Origin: Adiantum capillus-veneris
Lineage: Eukaryota; Streptophyta; Polypodiopsida; Polypodiales; Pteridaceae
DNA length: 64,000 nt
Direction of reading: 5' to 3'
Assembly (NCBI GenBank): GCA_014529385.2
Contig: CM043963.1
Location: 63,540,469-63,604,468, forward strand
Part shown: piece after piece, positions 32,640 to 44,135 of the stretch
Layout of the letters: every line of letters begins with the position of its first letter
Numbering within the stretch: the stretch's first letter is position 1
Program-made: the position numbers and the translations under genes
The notes under the pieces: model-generated
Seen by the model: the letters and a program-made list of their open reading frames with translations, nothing else
The model's database searches: none
What the model was told of the DNA's origin: nothing

Positions 32640-33325
32640 TTGATTTTTGAGAAAATGGTTAGACACACTCTAGATGCAGTCAAGGCACTGCGAACGCGCC
32701 TCACACTAGAAGGCAAGGCCTACAAATGGTGGATGTCTCTCAAGGAGAAGGACATCATACCCCAAACTTGGTCAACCTTTGAAATTATGTTCAAAAAATA
32801 AATTATGCCCACAAATGAAGCGGATAGGGATTGGATTGCCTTGGATAAATGCTCTATGCATCAAAATAAGATTGTTGAGTATATGTCGCACTATCATGAT
32901 GTAATTCTCAAGCTGGAGAGTTTGGATACCTTTCAACGAGTGCGTGGGTTTATCCGTGGGTTGACACCAAAGCTTAAGAAGCATGTCAAAACCCACAACC
33001 CCAAGACACTTGAGGAGGCCATAGTGCAAGCGCATATACACAAGGATCCGGATGTGAAAGCACTACATAATATTCATGTGCCTGACATTGCACATGTAAA
33101 TGCACGCACATAGCATGCGCACAATAAAAGAAAGTTTATAGCAGTTGTATCTGAGGCATCCAAGAAACCCAAGGGGTCTAGGGGCCCTCTCTCTAGTGAA
33201 GAGTTTGAGAAGGCTAAAAAGGAAAAATTATGTTTTACATATTTAGGGAGCGGACACAGCCAAAAGGATTGTCCCACGGAGAAATCTACTGCCCAAGGTA
33301 AGGAGAAAGAAGTGCACATGGTGTA
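32640..33325 (+). pseudogene. Gag of the short-LTR element
   Basis: Capsid core: RLTLEGKAYKWWMSLKEKD and QTWSTFEIMFKK, one TAA at about 32800, then the helices MSHYHDVILKLESL and RGFIRGLTPKLKKHV. A zinc knuckle follows as CFTYLGSGHSQKDC; the second Cys of CX2C is Tyr, so zinc binding is probably lost. It ends at TAA 33325. The stop at 33111 also breaks the frame. Confidence 0.82.
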
Positions 33326-33419
33326 ATTGTTGCCTTTTGAGTCCTCCTCTCATTTGTCCAATGTGGAGATAACACACACCGAAGCGGTGTACGAATGTTG
33401 TATAACGGCCTCAATGTGG

Positions 33420-33720
33420 TAGCCAACCTTTGGTCCACATGTGTTGGTGCATATACATGGGTATATCCAATGGCACAAAGTGTGGATATTGGTGGATGAT
33501 GTTGCTTTGCACAATTTCATTCACTATAAGTTAGTAAAACGGCTCAAGTTGCCCTAGACTTTGAGTTTTCACCATTACAAAGTAGCGATGATGAACATCC
33601 ATGATGCCGAGGTGTGGGATACTCAAGAGAAAGATGTACCGGTGGAGATTCAAGGGTATCACACGCCCATGAATTTCCAAGTCATGAATATGGAGCGAAC
33701 ATATGTAGTCATTACATAGT
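33420..33720 (+). pseudogene. Protease relic of the short-LTR element
   Basis: Frame pieces read WILVDDVALHNFIHYKLVKR (aspartic protease region; the usual DSGA/DGGA triplet reads DDVA) and IHDAEVWDTQEKDVPVEIQ. Stops are present. Confidence 0.55.
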
Positions 33721-33759
33721 CTTTGATCATCACATAAACATAGTTATTATCATAATAGC

Positions 33760-34188
33760 TTGATGTTCAAATTTAATGGCATGCACGTGCTACTTTTGGG
33801 AGAGAAGGATATTTCTTCCTCTCTACTCATTTTTACATCCGAGCTGAATCTCTCTTCTCAAGATCAAATAGAGGAACTCTTTTTGTGTTACTCCATGTGT
33901 CATTTTCTTTCAAATTTTGATAATGTTTTGAATGATAATTCTTCAATGCCGAATGCTTCTCTCTCTTCTCTTCCAATTATGACTACTTGTCTCTATCCTA
34001 AACAAGTAAATGTTGCTAATAAGTTAAAATATTTACTGATGGAGTACAAAGATGTATTCTTAGATAATTTACCACCAGGGCTACCACCGACACGGATTGT
34101 GCAACCTGGCATAGAAGTGATTGCAGCAAGCAGTAAGCCCGTGAGTAAACCACTCTATAGAATGAGTCTTTCTAAGAAATTACTGTGA
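33760..34188 (+). pseudogene. Pre-RT linker of the short-LTR element
   Basis: 142 open codons ending in LLMEYKDVFLDNLPPGLPPT and SSKPVSKPLYRMSLSKK, the well-known linker into the RT fingers. Then the frame stops at TGA 34186 and the next ~110 bases of RT are missing or scrambled. Confidence 0.75.
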
Positions 34189-34199
34189 TTTGGATGCAA

Positions 34200-34800
34200 C
34201 TATTGTTAAGAGTGGATAAGTTACTTCATAAGCTCACCCATGCTTGTATGTTTATGAAGATAGACTTGAGTTCAAGGTAGCATCAAATATGCATTAGGCT
34301 TGTTGATATATCAAAAATTGTATTCCGATTTTTTGGTTATGCCCTTTGGGCTAACCAATGTGCCCGCAACTTTCATGACGCTTATGGACAATGTCTTGAA
34401 ACCATATTTGGACAACTTTCTTATCGTTTTTCTTGATGGCATTCTAGTTTACAGTCTCTCTGAGGAAGAGCACTTACAACATTTAAAGTAGGTGTTTAAA
34501 TTGCTAAGAGCAAATAAGTTATATGCCAAAGAATCCAAGAGTCATTTTTAAAAAAAAGAGATTCACTACTTATGGCATGTTATTTCAGCTAATGGGCTAC
34601 ACATGGATCAATCCAAAGTGGATGCCATTCGGAGGTGGCCTTCTCCCAAAAAACCTAGAAGAGTTACAAGTCTTTTTGGAATTTGCAAGTTTTTATCGTA
34701 GGTTCGTTAAAAACTATGCTCATATTTTTGTATCGACGACAGACCAACTGAAAGCGAAGGGGACAACCTTTCAGGGCAAAGCTCAACTACAATTTTGATG
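34200..34800 (+). pseudogene. Reverse transcriptase relic of the short-LTR element
   Basis: Pieces in changing frames: [37 protein letters not shown] (the catalytic DD reads DG), and VFLEFASFYRRFVKNYAHI. The last Asp of the YXDD-type box is therefore lost. Confidence 0.8.
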
Positions 34801-35240
34801 CTCTCAAGGACACATTAGCTACAAATCCTATTTTGGCTATTGTGGATTGTTTAAAACCATTCGTTTTAGAAATGGATGCTAGAAATCATGCTATTGGAGC
34901 AGTCCTTCTGCAGGAGGGAAGGCCAATTGCATTTGAAAGCAAGAATCTTGATTAAACACATCAAAATAAATTTTCTTTTACAAAAGAACACTATGAAATA
35001 GTGTCTGCTTTGAAGACATGGTGGCATTATTTGTAGGGAGCTTAGTTTGAGATTGTGTTTGACCATGAAAGTATAAATTGATTTACATAGCAAATAGATT
35101 TGAAGGGTCGAAAGGCCATGTGGGCTAAGATTCTTCAGGAGTATGATGCAAAGATCCTGTATCATAAAGGACAATACAATGTGGTGGCTGATCCTCTTAG
35201 TCATATGCTTGAGATCAACTCTATCTCTTGTCTTTACTGA
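34800..35240 (+). pseudogene. RNase H relic of the short-LTR element
   Basis: Reading frame with several stops: KPFVLEMDARNHAIGAVLLQ, FTKEHYEIVSALKTWWHYL, FDHESIN, and YNVVADPLSHMLE. The D, E and last D positions are kept; the TD of the third motif reads FD. Confidence 0.75.
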
Positions 35241-35379
35241 GCTTTGAAGTGAGTTTTTTAAGGCAAACGTGAGCATGACAAGGCATACTCCAAAGTGTGG
35301 AGCCATGTGAAAATGAGGGATCCTTCTCATTCCAATGTTGGTAGTGTGTCTTTAATTTCACACCCAGTTCTCCTTTTTT

Positions 35380-36190
35380 CAGTGATGAGCTACAGAGATG
35401 GAAGAATTTTTCCATAGAGGATAGGTACCTACTCCACAAGGACAAACATGGACATTCGGTGCCAAATTCTTTATGAATGTCATGATAGTCCAAGTGCAGG
35501 GCACCTAGGCATAAAGAAAACTTATGCACTCGTACGATGATAGATTTATTGGCCAGATTTACATGGCTATGTTCAACACTATGTCTTGCATTGCCAGAAA
35601 TATCAAGTAGATAAAGAAGAGCACCTAAAGTTAGGAGTTATATTTGCATCCATTGGAGATTTCCAATGGTAAATGGAAAAGTATATCTATGTATTTTATT
35701 GTGGGTTTACCAACCACTCTAGAAGGCTATGGCTCGATATGGGTGGTCGTAGACCAGTTGATTAAACTTTGCAAGTTTATTCCAACCAAATCCACCATTA
35801 AGGCTCTAGAGTTAGCTAAGTTGTTTATGGACAATTTGTATAGGTTGTATGGGTTTCCAAGTAACATTCAGATTGAACGAGTCAAACAAGTGCTAGAGGA
35901 TATACTAAGAGCATACATTAGTAAGAAGTGGTCAAATTGGGAAGACGTCTCCCTATTCTTGAGTTTTCTTACAATAGTGCTAAGCATGTGACAACTGGTT
36001 TTAGTCCTTTCATGCTTATGTATGGTTTTCAACCAAGGTCACCAGTTATGGTGGGGTTGCCAATTGAAAAGCTTCACCAGGTCAAGGATTTCCTCCAAGA
36101 CCATATGGATATGCTAAGATTGGCTCGTCAAAATGTTCGACAAGGACATGATTGGTATAAAAAGTGCGTTGATGAGAAACATCGGTAAGT
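35380..36190 (+). pseudogene. Integrase relic of the short-LTR element, with deletion
   Basis: Pieces: KWKSISMYFIVGLPTTLEGY (the first catalytic Asp reads Tyr), KALELAKLFMDNLYRLYGFP, NIQIERVK, and LEFSYNSAKHVTTGFSPFML. The segment with the second Asp's DRDP and the GQSE Glu is missing: about 60 residues are deleted at 35890. It continues into MLRLARQNVRQGHDWYKK. Confidence 0.78.
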
Positions 36191-36284
36191 TAACTTCACG
36201 AAAGTGGAAGCAGTATTTTTGCGAGTGCTAAAGCATTCAAAAAGTCTAAAGACTAGGCCAATAGCTAAATTATCTCCAAGGTAT

Positions 36285-36400
36285 TGTGGGCCTTTTGGGA
36301 TACTCATGCAAGTAGGTGATATGGCCTACAAACTCTCATTCCTCGCACACTCATGCAAGTAGGTGATATGGCCTACAAACTTTCATTACTTGCACACTCT
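36285..36400 (+). repeat. 54-bp imperfect tandem duplication
   Basis: ATGCAAGTAGGTGATATGGC and CTACAAACT(C/T)TCATT occur twice, 54 bases apart, inside the integrase tail. 54 is a multiple of three, so the frame survives. Confidence 0.85.
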
Positions 36401-36700
36401 TGCATTCATTCGGTATTTAATGTAAGTCATTTACATAAACGTTTACATAAGGATGACAATGTTATTGATCAACAAATATTGGTTGATTTCATTGAACCTC
36501 GAACTAAGCCGCATGTACATGAGCGCATACTTGACTACCATGATCTACGTATGTGTCATCATGGATGTCGACAAGCATTAGACAAGTGGAAAGACAGCTT
36601 TGAGGAAGGTGCCACTTGGGAAAACTTTAGTGTTCTCAAGAAAAAAAATCCCACTTTTGTTTTCAAGGACAAAAATGCTTCTCTAAGCTTGGGAGAATAA
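36353..36700 (+). pseudogene. Integrase C-terminal and chromodomain-like part
   Basis: 115 open codons. HSCIHSVFNVSHLHKRLHKD is the typical post-GPY/F word, then KPHVHERILDYHDLRMCHHG and ALDKWKDSFEEGATWENFSV, a decayed chromodomain-like end (W..... ATWE). It ends at TAA 36698, immediately before the 3' LTR. Confidence 0.7.
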
Positions 36701-36792
36701 TGTCAGGCCAAGGGCCTAGAGGGCACTTGGGGGTTACCTATATATTGGCAAGAGGCTGGGAGGAGAGGATGGAGTTTATTACACCTGCTTCA
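36701..36792 (+). repeat. 3' LTR, short (92 bp)
   Basis: TGTCAGGCCAAGGGCCTAGAGGGC ... CCTATATATTGGCAAGAGGC ... ACACCTGCTTCA. It is preceded by GCTTGGGAGAATAA (purine tract). Confidence 0.75.
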
Positions 36793-36929
36793 CAGCTCCC
36801 GAACATTTGGATCTTTACCTTGAGAGTTATAGCCTTGCAATATGCAGAGCCTTTGACATTCGTGAATGTGGTCTCCCATCTTGGTAGGAGGTCCAAGAGG
36901 ATAATAATGCAAACACCTATAGACAAGCC

Positions 36930-37000
36930 ACTTGTAGTTTGGCAGTCCCTAGCACACCACAAAATCAAGATTGCTTTGTAGACCTCTCAATGTTCTGCAA
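36930..37000. repeat. Diverged ~90-bp module, copy 2 of 3
   Basis: CACTTGTAGTTTGGCAGT ... GTAGACCTCTCAATG, the same order as at 31600 and 38215. It is the weakest copy. Confidence 0.35.
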
Positions 37001-37075
37001 GTGATTGCATGTCCATGTCTTTTTTCACTTGTTTGCATTCACAATGCACATCAAGTTGAGGAGAGCTTACGTTCG

Positions 37076-37436
37076 CTACCTAGGCATTAATGAACAAGGT
37101 TTTGCTTTCTCATAAAAAAGAAGCTTAGAGAAGCATGGGGTAATGAGGTCAAATGGTTGCCTAATTTTCCCATCGACCAGCCTATAGATGCCATGCATTT
37201 CCAAGGGTGTTGAAGCTGCCCAAGTAGTCAGTAGGCTAGGCATATCTACACGTCTCCCACGTATTGACTTCTTTAGCAAGCAATGTGAACCCCCCATAAT
37301 ATAGTAGTAAGCAATGAAGGCAGAGAGCAACCCCATCAACTAAGCCATTGCTAGGTATTTTTGTAAAGTGAACCGTCAATTCCAAATTGAATAGGTGAAT
37401 ACAGTAAGCTCTATCGAGGATTGCAACATCCCACAT
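37076..37436 (-). other. Possible coding relic, unassigned
   Basis: Two overlapping minus-strand frames (HGIYRLVDGKIRQPFDLITP, then CFSKLLFYEKAKP) have plausible composition, and a donor-like CTAG|GTAGCG follows. No domain is recognised. It may be host sequence next to the short-LTR element. Confidence 0.15.
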
Positions 37437-37439
37437 AAG

Positions 37440-38210
37440 CTATCAGAGAACCTCCTCCACTGACATTAGCGAGTAGAATGGTTTGTTCCCTTCCAACAAG
37501 TTGAGGCCAGTTGGTGGTGAAAGCTTTTGTACAATGCAATCCATGACAATGAGAAGTGCAAGAAAAACATCAATGGATTTTCACAAAAATATGATATGCT
37601 GCAAACAGATGGCACTGAAAGATCAAACATGAGCTCACTTACAGAGGTTTGGGATATGGAAGAGTCAGGGTCAACCTAATCCAGCTTTTGCAAGGAAACC
37701 CAAAACCTCAACTTGTAGTCACCGATCATAGCTTAAGAGGAGCCCTAGCGACATTGTATATAGTCCTAGCCTTGTACAACGAGATGGGGCAAAGCAAAAA
37801 CCCAAAATACTTTATTCACAAGCCAAATTGATATCTGCTATCAAAATTACTTGCAAAAAAGAAAATTTGCGACCAAAATTATCTGTGAGATGGAAAAATA
37901 ACATGCATGACAATTTTTTGAAAGTCATTTTTTGAAGTCACCTAAAAGCAAAGCAAAAAAAGTTATAAACCTTTTCAGTTTGTGAAGTTTGCGGATGTCG
38001 ACCACAAATAATGAATCGTTTCTTTGTTGTGAAATATGCCCAAATTTTAAGGATTGACATACGTAGACTTTGATAGTCTATTACAATCAACTAGAAGCAA
38101 TCGAGTAGTTCTAGCTGTGATTTTGTTATGAAGAGCGCATTTGGATCAACAATTGCAGAAACAATTGTGCAATGACAATGGCATGAACCCCTATAGGTAG
38201 ACCTCTGCAT
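37440..38210. other. No gene seen
   Basis: AT-rich and without a plausible long frame. The repeated words AAAGCAAAGCAAAAAAAG and TTTTTGAAGTCA show no larger structure. Confidence 0.4.
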
Positions 38211-38214
38211 AGCA

Positions 38215-38300
38215 TAGTTCTTGTAGTATAGCAATAAATGCTACAACGGTTGGCCGAGTTTTCAGTGCAAGCCTCTCAACCTGGCCTTCCTAGACTCTCT
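38215..38300. repeat. Diverged ~90-bp module, copy 3 of 3
   Basis: TCTTGTAGTATAGCAAT, ~35 bases, then GTGCAAGCCTCTCAACCTGGCCTTCC. It matches copy 1 closely in both end words. Confidence 0.45.
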
Positions 38301-38590
38301 GTAGATTGGCTATTTCAGCCGTGTTTGTGTTTTCAATTTCAAGGCACAAAATCTCATTGTTTATTTACCATTGCAATGCCTCATCTTATTGTAGGTTTGA
38401 CGCATTGCCTTTCCCTCAGCAACATAAGCAAACATGCCTTGAAAATTTTTCTCTCCCAAATTTTTGCACCTGCTCAAGAAAGCCAACACCGTTTCACTAA
38501 GTCCAACTCTGCATGTCTCCTACAATCGCAAAGTCGCCAAGTCACCAACCACATGGCTAGCCTAAACCATCTACAGATATTTAGTGGAGA

Positions 38591-38909
38591 TGTTAACCAC
38601 TTACGGACATCCTATCACCTTTGATGGACGTCCTATCACTTTATTTGAGTCATGGACCGGGCTTGTTGAACCTATAGGTACGTAGGTGATCGCCAATGAG
38701 AGGTGCACCACTTATCTCATTTTTACATCATTTTTGCTATGACCGGGCCACTGTTGACGTCCATTGTGAATGGGTCAGATTCATATAAAAGGTCCATTTT
38801 GACCTAAAATCCTCATTCTGGAGGTGCATGCTAAAGAAGATCTCTTGCTCTACCTCTACCTTCTTCTCAATCATGTGCTCATGAGTGTGTGTGTGTGTGC
38901 GCGCGCGAG

Positions 38910-38974
<65 letters not shown>

Positions 38975-39167
38975 ATTGCAATGGTGGTGGCTCCCTCTTC
39001 TTCACGGACGGAATGCTTCACAACGTCAAGCGTAGAGCGGTGAGTGACACACCATTGACCCTTTTGAGCTTACTAGGATAGTCTGGTTGTGTGCTTGCAG
39101 TCATTCGCGGCTCACACACAGTGTTCGGCAAGTCCCTAGCCTTCGACACGTGAGGTAGAAGCGCACA
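38591..39167 (+). repeat. 5' LTR of Tat/Athila-like element
   Basis: 577 bp from TGTTAACCACTTACGG to GAAGCGCACA. Contains TCATATAAAAGG (TATA-like, about 38782) and a compound (TG)n(GC)n(GA)n tract at 38886-38973 in the leader. In this copy the GA tract is about 62 bases; in the 3' LTR it is about 37. Confidence 0.85.
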
Positions 39168-39172
39168 TTTTT

Positions 39173-39190
39173 TGGCACCGTTGCTGGGGA
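39173..39190 (+). other. Primer binding site of Tat/Athila type
   Basis: TGGCACCGTTGCTGGGGA, five bases after the LTR end. It is close to the TGGCGCCGTTGCCGGGGA word seen in Tat and Athila elements, with two C-to-T/G-to-A type changes. Confidence 0.7.
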
Positions 39191-39985
39191 TTTCCCTGCA
39201 CCAAGCTCGAGGAGCACTCCGTACTGCCTCGTGAAGCCATTCATTTCTGTCCTTTTTGTTTTTTTTTTAGTTTTGATTAGATTTGTTAGTGCTGCAATGT
39301 GCAGGTTTTGTTAGATCTATTTAAGCTCTATATGTGCAGGTTTGAGCATGTTTGTCAGTGTTATCAGCTCTGTAATGTGCAAGTTTTTTTTGCAGTGAGC
39401 AGTGTTGTACGGTGTTGAGCCACGCAACACAACCCTATCCACAAAAATATTTTTTGCAAAAAAAACACCTAAAAATTTAGAAATAAAAAAGAAAAGGAAA
39501 AAAGAAAACGATTACATCAAAAGATCAGGATCGGGAGCATTCCCCAAGTCCAAGCCCAAGCCGAGGCCGAAGCCTTAGTCCTCAGTCTTATGATATAGTA
39601 TATACACTAATATATATATATACTACCCCCTCAAGAGGAAGGGAGGGCATGTGGGACAAGTCCTCCAACCTTCCCTTCACACTTACACCCTTGGACTTAG
39701 CCTTCTTTCCGACTAGAAAAAGATTGTTTCTAGGATTTCGAAGGCCTAAAGTAATCGAATCAGGGGCCGTAAAGCACGTCACGTCTCTCTAACCAAGATG
39801 CTTGTTTTGAGCTATCACGCGCCATATTCTATGGATTGGTAAAAAAAAGAAACAAAAAAAAAACAAAAAATTGAGAGTAAATTTGGGTTGCAAAACACCC
39901 AAAAAAACCCCCCCTTAAACCAAAACTATAACAGAAAGCATAGAGAATTTGTGAGGAGATCCCCTCTCAAATGCCAATAAAAATA
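39191..39985. other. Leader and internal non-coding part
   Basis: No frame with plausible composition. Poly-A-rich blocks at 39440-39510 and 39840-39900. Confidence 0.5.
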
Positions 39986-39986
39986 A

Positions 39987-40412
39987 AACTATGCTGAAAT
40001 ACAATGAATGTTGTTGAAGATGAAGCTAGGGAGCTTTCAAACCGGCCTTTGTTGAGCAAAGAATATGTTTCTCAGGAGGAACTACCTTGGTAAGGAAATC
40101 TGCGACATTCTATGTGGTAGAGATGTATTTGAGGTGGATGAAGTTGTCTTCTACTAGTTCCTTGATAAAGTGATATGCGAGCTTGATGTGCTTTATACAC
40201 TCGGTAAGCTGAGGACTCTTTGCCATTATAATTGCTAACTGACTGTCACAATGTAGAATGATTGGAGAAGTGGCACATGGTATGGTAGTTCTTCTAGGAG
40301 TTGGTGAAGCCATAATGCTTCACGAGCAGCGAGGGATGCTGCGATATACTCTGCCTCGGAGATAGAGCAAGAGAAGTTTGGCGCTTGCTTTGCCAAGAAA
40401 TAGCACCACCTA
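39987..40412 (-). pseudogene. Antisense Ty1/copia RNase H scrap
   Basis: Minus-strand frames give GGAISWQSKRQTSLALS, ISEAEYIAASLAAREALWLH, IILHCDSQLAIIMAKSPQLT, IKHIKLAYHFIKELVEDNFI and HLKYISTT. This is the full C-terminal RNase H of copia pol, with E and D positions visible. It stops abruptly near 40412, where plus-strand gypsy-like coding begins. So it is a small antisense insertion inside the Tat-like element, with no LTR attached. Confidence 0.85.
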
Positions 40413-41030
40413 AGGAGCGGCAGCAACGTATTAGACACCAACGAGAGGCCAACCTTGGAGTTACACATGCATTTAAAGTTGAAATACAGGATGATTGGTT
40501 GGACTTTGACACACCTCTACGATACCCTATTGAGTTAAACGATACTTATGGGAAAGTTCTATATAATGCCTTATTGGACATAGGTGCTAAATATAATATG
40601 TTATCATATGGAGTGTTGTGTTAGTTGAAAAAGCCATCTCTATCTGAGAGTACCATCCAAGTCAAGGGTATCAACAAGAAAAAAAACTAATGTTTTTGGA
40701 ACCTGGCACACTTCTGTCAATTATGACAACGGGGTCGTAGCTCAAGACTTTTTGGTCATGCCTACTGGAACTACGGAAGGCAATATAAACCTAGGACACA
40801 AGTGGATGTTAGCGACCAAATGCACTATTCATTGGGGGACTGGGAGTGTCACAACACAAACACCACCTCTTAGCCCTACCACTCAAGTGATAGTCCCTGA
40901 GATATCACCTCTTGAGGAAATACAACCTAAAACATTGCATGTCCAAGAGATTGAAACATATGTACCTATAGCCCAACCCTCTAGAGCTTCAACTTTTGTA
41001 GCTGAAACAAAGCAGGAGACACACTAGACT
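40407..41030 (+). pseudogene. Retroviral-type protease region
   Basis: The frame reads RYPIELNDTYGKVLYNALLD and IGAKYNMLSYGVL (aspartic protease; DIGA for DTGA), two shifts, then VMPTGTTEGNINLGHKWMLA (the ILG..W-like end, here NLGHKW). Beyond this the frame is Pro- and Thr-rich with no RT. It fits the gag-protease part of a Tat-like element whose pol has been lost. Confidence 0.55.
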
Positions 41031-41039
41031 CGTCATAAT

Positions 41040-41720
41040 ATAACAAATAAAATAAACAAATGGGTCCCTAAAGCTACTTTAGCGACCATTTTTTACGCTA
41101 AAAAACAAAAGCCTTGTAAGAGACTTCCCACTCACTCCAAGAAATGTAAGAAAAAGTTGCATCGGATTCCTAAACGACTATTGGAAGCCCAAGGCTACTA
41201 TGAAGGGAATGATCACATCTGGGTGCCTAAACATAAATTGTGTTCTTACCTGTCACTTATAGACCTATGTGAGTCAAATCTTGTAACAATAAAGCCGATT
41301 GAAGACCGTGGGAAGGGAAAGATCACAAAATACTATACACCTGATCTAGAGCTAGTTTGGGTACCCAAGCGAGAATGACTTGTATCGCTTGGCTCAAACA
41401 TAGAAAAAAAAATGAGGCTTCTTGCTCTTCATGTAGTTCTTCTACAAAAACACAAACTTCTTCACAACTTCCACCTACCACCAAAAATGTACAAAAAAAA
41501 GGCAAAAATAGCACCTCTCATTGTAAATTCATCAACCTAAAACAACGTTTCAAGTAAAATCATGGGAGAGTACCTTACCACCCTTGCAGCTAGATGAAAC
41601 ACCTAGGGTGGTGAAAAACTATTGGTCAAAGTCGTCACCGATTACAACTTGGAACAATTGGTTTCAAAAGGTGATGACATCATTCCAAAAGGTATGATCT
41701 ACCCAAGGAAGGGAGGAGTG
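41040..41720 (+). pseudogene. Basic spacer ORF with repeated WVPK words
   Basis: Frames give NKWVPKATLA, RIPKRLLEAQGYYEG, HIWVPKHKLCSYL, ELVWVPKRE. The W-V-P-K word recurs with basic spacers and appears again after the element at 44400-44620 (MHIWLPKATP, HRWIPKS). No domain is known to me. It ends before GGAAGGGAGGAGTGTC (41707-41722), a PPT-like tract followed by TGTTGACATCC. Confidence 0.4.
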
Positions 41721-41722
41721 TC

Positions 41723-43814
41723 TGTTGACATCCATCATTCACTTGCTCCCCTCTTAACCTTCCTCCCTGACCTCTCAATCTCCCAATCTCAGGGAATGTA
41801 TATATATAGCCCTATACTCAAGAAAACCCAAATAAAAAAGTAAAAGAGCAAGAGCCACCAAACAAAAATCTTGAAACCTACAAATTCTAGTACATGACCC
41901 AAAAATCATCATAACACATTATGCACAAGGGCATGACCTTTTGACATGACCCTTATAATATTTGCACACTAACTAAAATCTATCTGTGTGTACAGATATG
42001 GCTAGTACTCTAGAGTCATCCACTCCTACCTTGGGTGAGAGGTACCCTCTTTACTTTTCACAAGTGTTTCACATAGTCTAACCGGTGCTTGCCTGTGAAT
42101 GGGATTTGGTAGATACACTAGCGTGCGAGAAAAATTTTGAAGAATTAGAATGGCTGATATGTTTCTTGACCACGACTGATCCCTACTTAGTACAGAACGT
42201 CTCTCCGATTGCACAAGCTTACCCTTTTGAGCAAGATAACTATACACACCTAGTGACATTATTAGTGAGCATATGTGCATCTAATGATGAGGAAGATCTA
42301 CATGATTAATGGATGGCACGTATGGTCTCATTGATGATGAGTTTAGTTTTCTTGACGATGATGAGGAGAGGGTTTTAGACTTAGGGCTACTTGCCCATCT
42401 ATACAATATCTTGCTCCCTTGACCCTCTAGGGGGTGCAAATACTTAGGTTAGGGTTCTTTATGTTGTTTTGATTGTGTTCAATAAAGATTGATGCCTCTT
42501 CCTACTGATGTGCCTCCTAGAGGTATTCCTTGTGTTTTCTAGTGTGTACAAGAACGCATTGTAGTAGATGGGATTTTGAACTTCATACAATCTTTGTCTA
42601 ATTCACTCTTTGAATCAAGTGCGATCATCAATATGAACAAGTGTTTCTTGTCCATTATCATTGCCTCTTGTCTTTTTTAGCATCCATCTTTTTCTGCTTT
42701 ATTAACTGTGATTGGTAGCACAATATTCAACATATTTACTTAGTATTAAACATTAGATTCAATATAATTTTATGTCATAGTCCCTTGTCTAGGTTTATCA
42801 ATAAAGAAGTATGACCAAGCTGATTTGACCAAGATAGACATTAGATATCTTCTCTTAATACCATGGGAAATACCTTCCTAATTGTCAATGGTTACTTTAG
42901 GTTCTTAATTTGATATTATGTAGCATTGTGTGCAATGTACTAGTGCTTTCTACTGGGCTTAATCCCTCTTGACCTTTAGCTTAAGTATTATAAAGGAAGT
43001 TTACTATTATGATGAGCCTAGGGAGGGCAACAATGTTAATATGACCCTCCAAAGTTACAAAATTGAAATGCAGTAAAAACCAAAAAAACAAAAAAAAGTG
43101 CCAAAAATGTCAAATCTGAAGGTGGAAGAGAAATCCCAGCTTGATTTGGTACTTCACTCACATGTATTGCCTATGGTGCTAGAGCCCTAGACGTTCCTAG
43201 TGTGGGCGCTTTTCCTTGAGAAGCAAAAAGACCAAGGCATACAAAATAAGCACACACGTCAAAAATTGAATCGATGTGGAAAACACTTTGGGGGTCAAAC
43301 AAAGGAAATAATTCAGGCGATGATTTCATATGCAATTCCTTTTATCGTAGCTTAACTATAGAAGCTCTTCTAGGTATAGCCTCTAGTTAGCCCTCAGACA
43401 TGAAATACTTTGCTCTCGTGATTACACAGCTTCATTGGCCAGAGAGAATTGAGAAGCTTGCCCATGGTATTGATAGTTGACCTCTAGTGCCTCCAGCCGT
43501 TAAATTAGCGACCCTAGACTTGTTTATTGTTTGACATTTACAAGTGCTTATGCATTTGATTATATTACAGTTTAATGTTTATTGCTGAAAAATTATTTAA
43601 TATTATGTTACCAATCAATCTGTGTGTCTATTCACTTCATATGCTTTTCAATTATATATGTTCTACGAGAATGAAATTACTGTGTCATTTTTGGTTGGTT
43701 TTGCAGTGTTTGAAGAAAGCTAAAGACATTCAATCTCAGATGCTCTTCCACCTCGATGAGCGGGCTTCACCTCACTAGCTTCCAAGGACAAAATCTAGAT
43801 CAAGAAGGGGGGCA
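41723..43814 (+). other. Internal AT-rich part with LTR-like start and one small frame
   Basis: From 41723 (TGTTGACATCC, with TATATATAGCCC at 41800) the sequence looks like an inner LTR start, but no partner was found. The frame 42085-42309 (PYLVQNVSPIAQAYPFEQDN) has plausible composition but no domain. The remaining 1.5 kb shows nothing. Confidence 0.3.
43801..43814 (+). other. Polypurine tract
   Basis: CAAGAAGGGGGGCA immediately before the 3' LTR. Confidence 0.75.
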
Positions 43815-44135
43815 TGTTAACCACTCACAGACACCCTATCACCTTTGACGGATGCCTTATCACTTTATTTGAGTCATGGACCGAGCTTATTGGTCCTATA
43901 GGTGCGTAGATGATCGTCGATGAGAGGCGCACCGCTTATCTCATTTTTACATTATTTTTGCTATGATCGGTCACTGTGGACGTCCATGTGTGAATGGGTT
44001 AGATTCATATAAAAGGTCCATTTTGACCTAAAATCCTCATTCTGGAGCTGTATGTTAACGAAGTGCTCTTGCTCTACCTCTACCTTCTTCTCCATCGTGT
44101 GCTCTCTAGTGTGTGTGTGTGTGTGTGTGTGTATG

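Larger units (their letters stand above)
32006..36792 (+). mobile_element. Ty3/gypsy element with very short LTRs, decayed
   Basis: Short terminal repeats (112 and 92 bp), a Met PBS directly inside the left one and a purine tract directly before the right one frame a gag-protease-RT-RNase H-integrase order, 4.8 kb in total. Every domain has stops or shifts. No matching target duplication was seen (TCTCC left, CAGCT right). Confidence 0.75.

Noticed and set aside
41723..41850. A further complete LTR element starting at TGTTGACATCC
   Set aside because: A PPT-like tract and TATA-like word are present, but no second copy of this LTR was found in the window, so only a note was kept.
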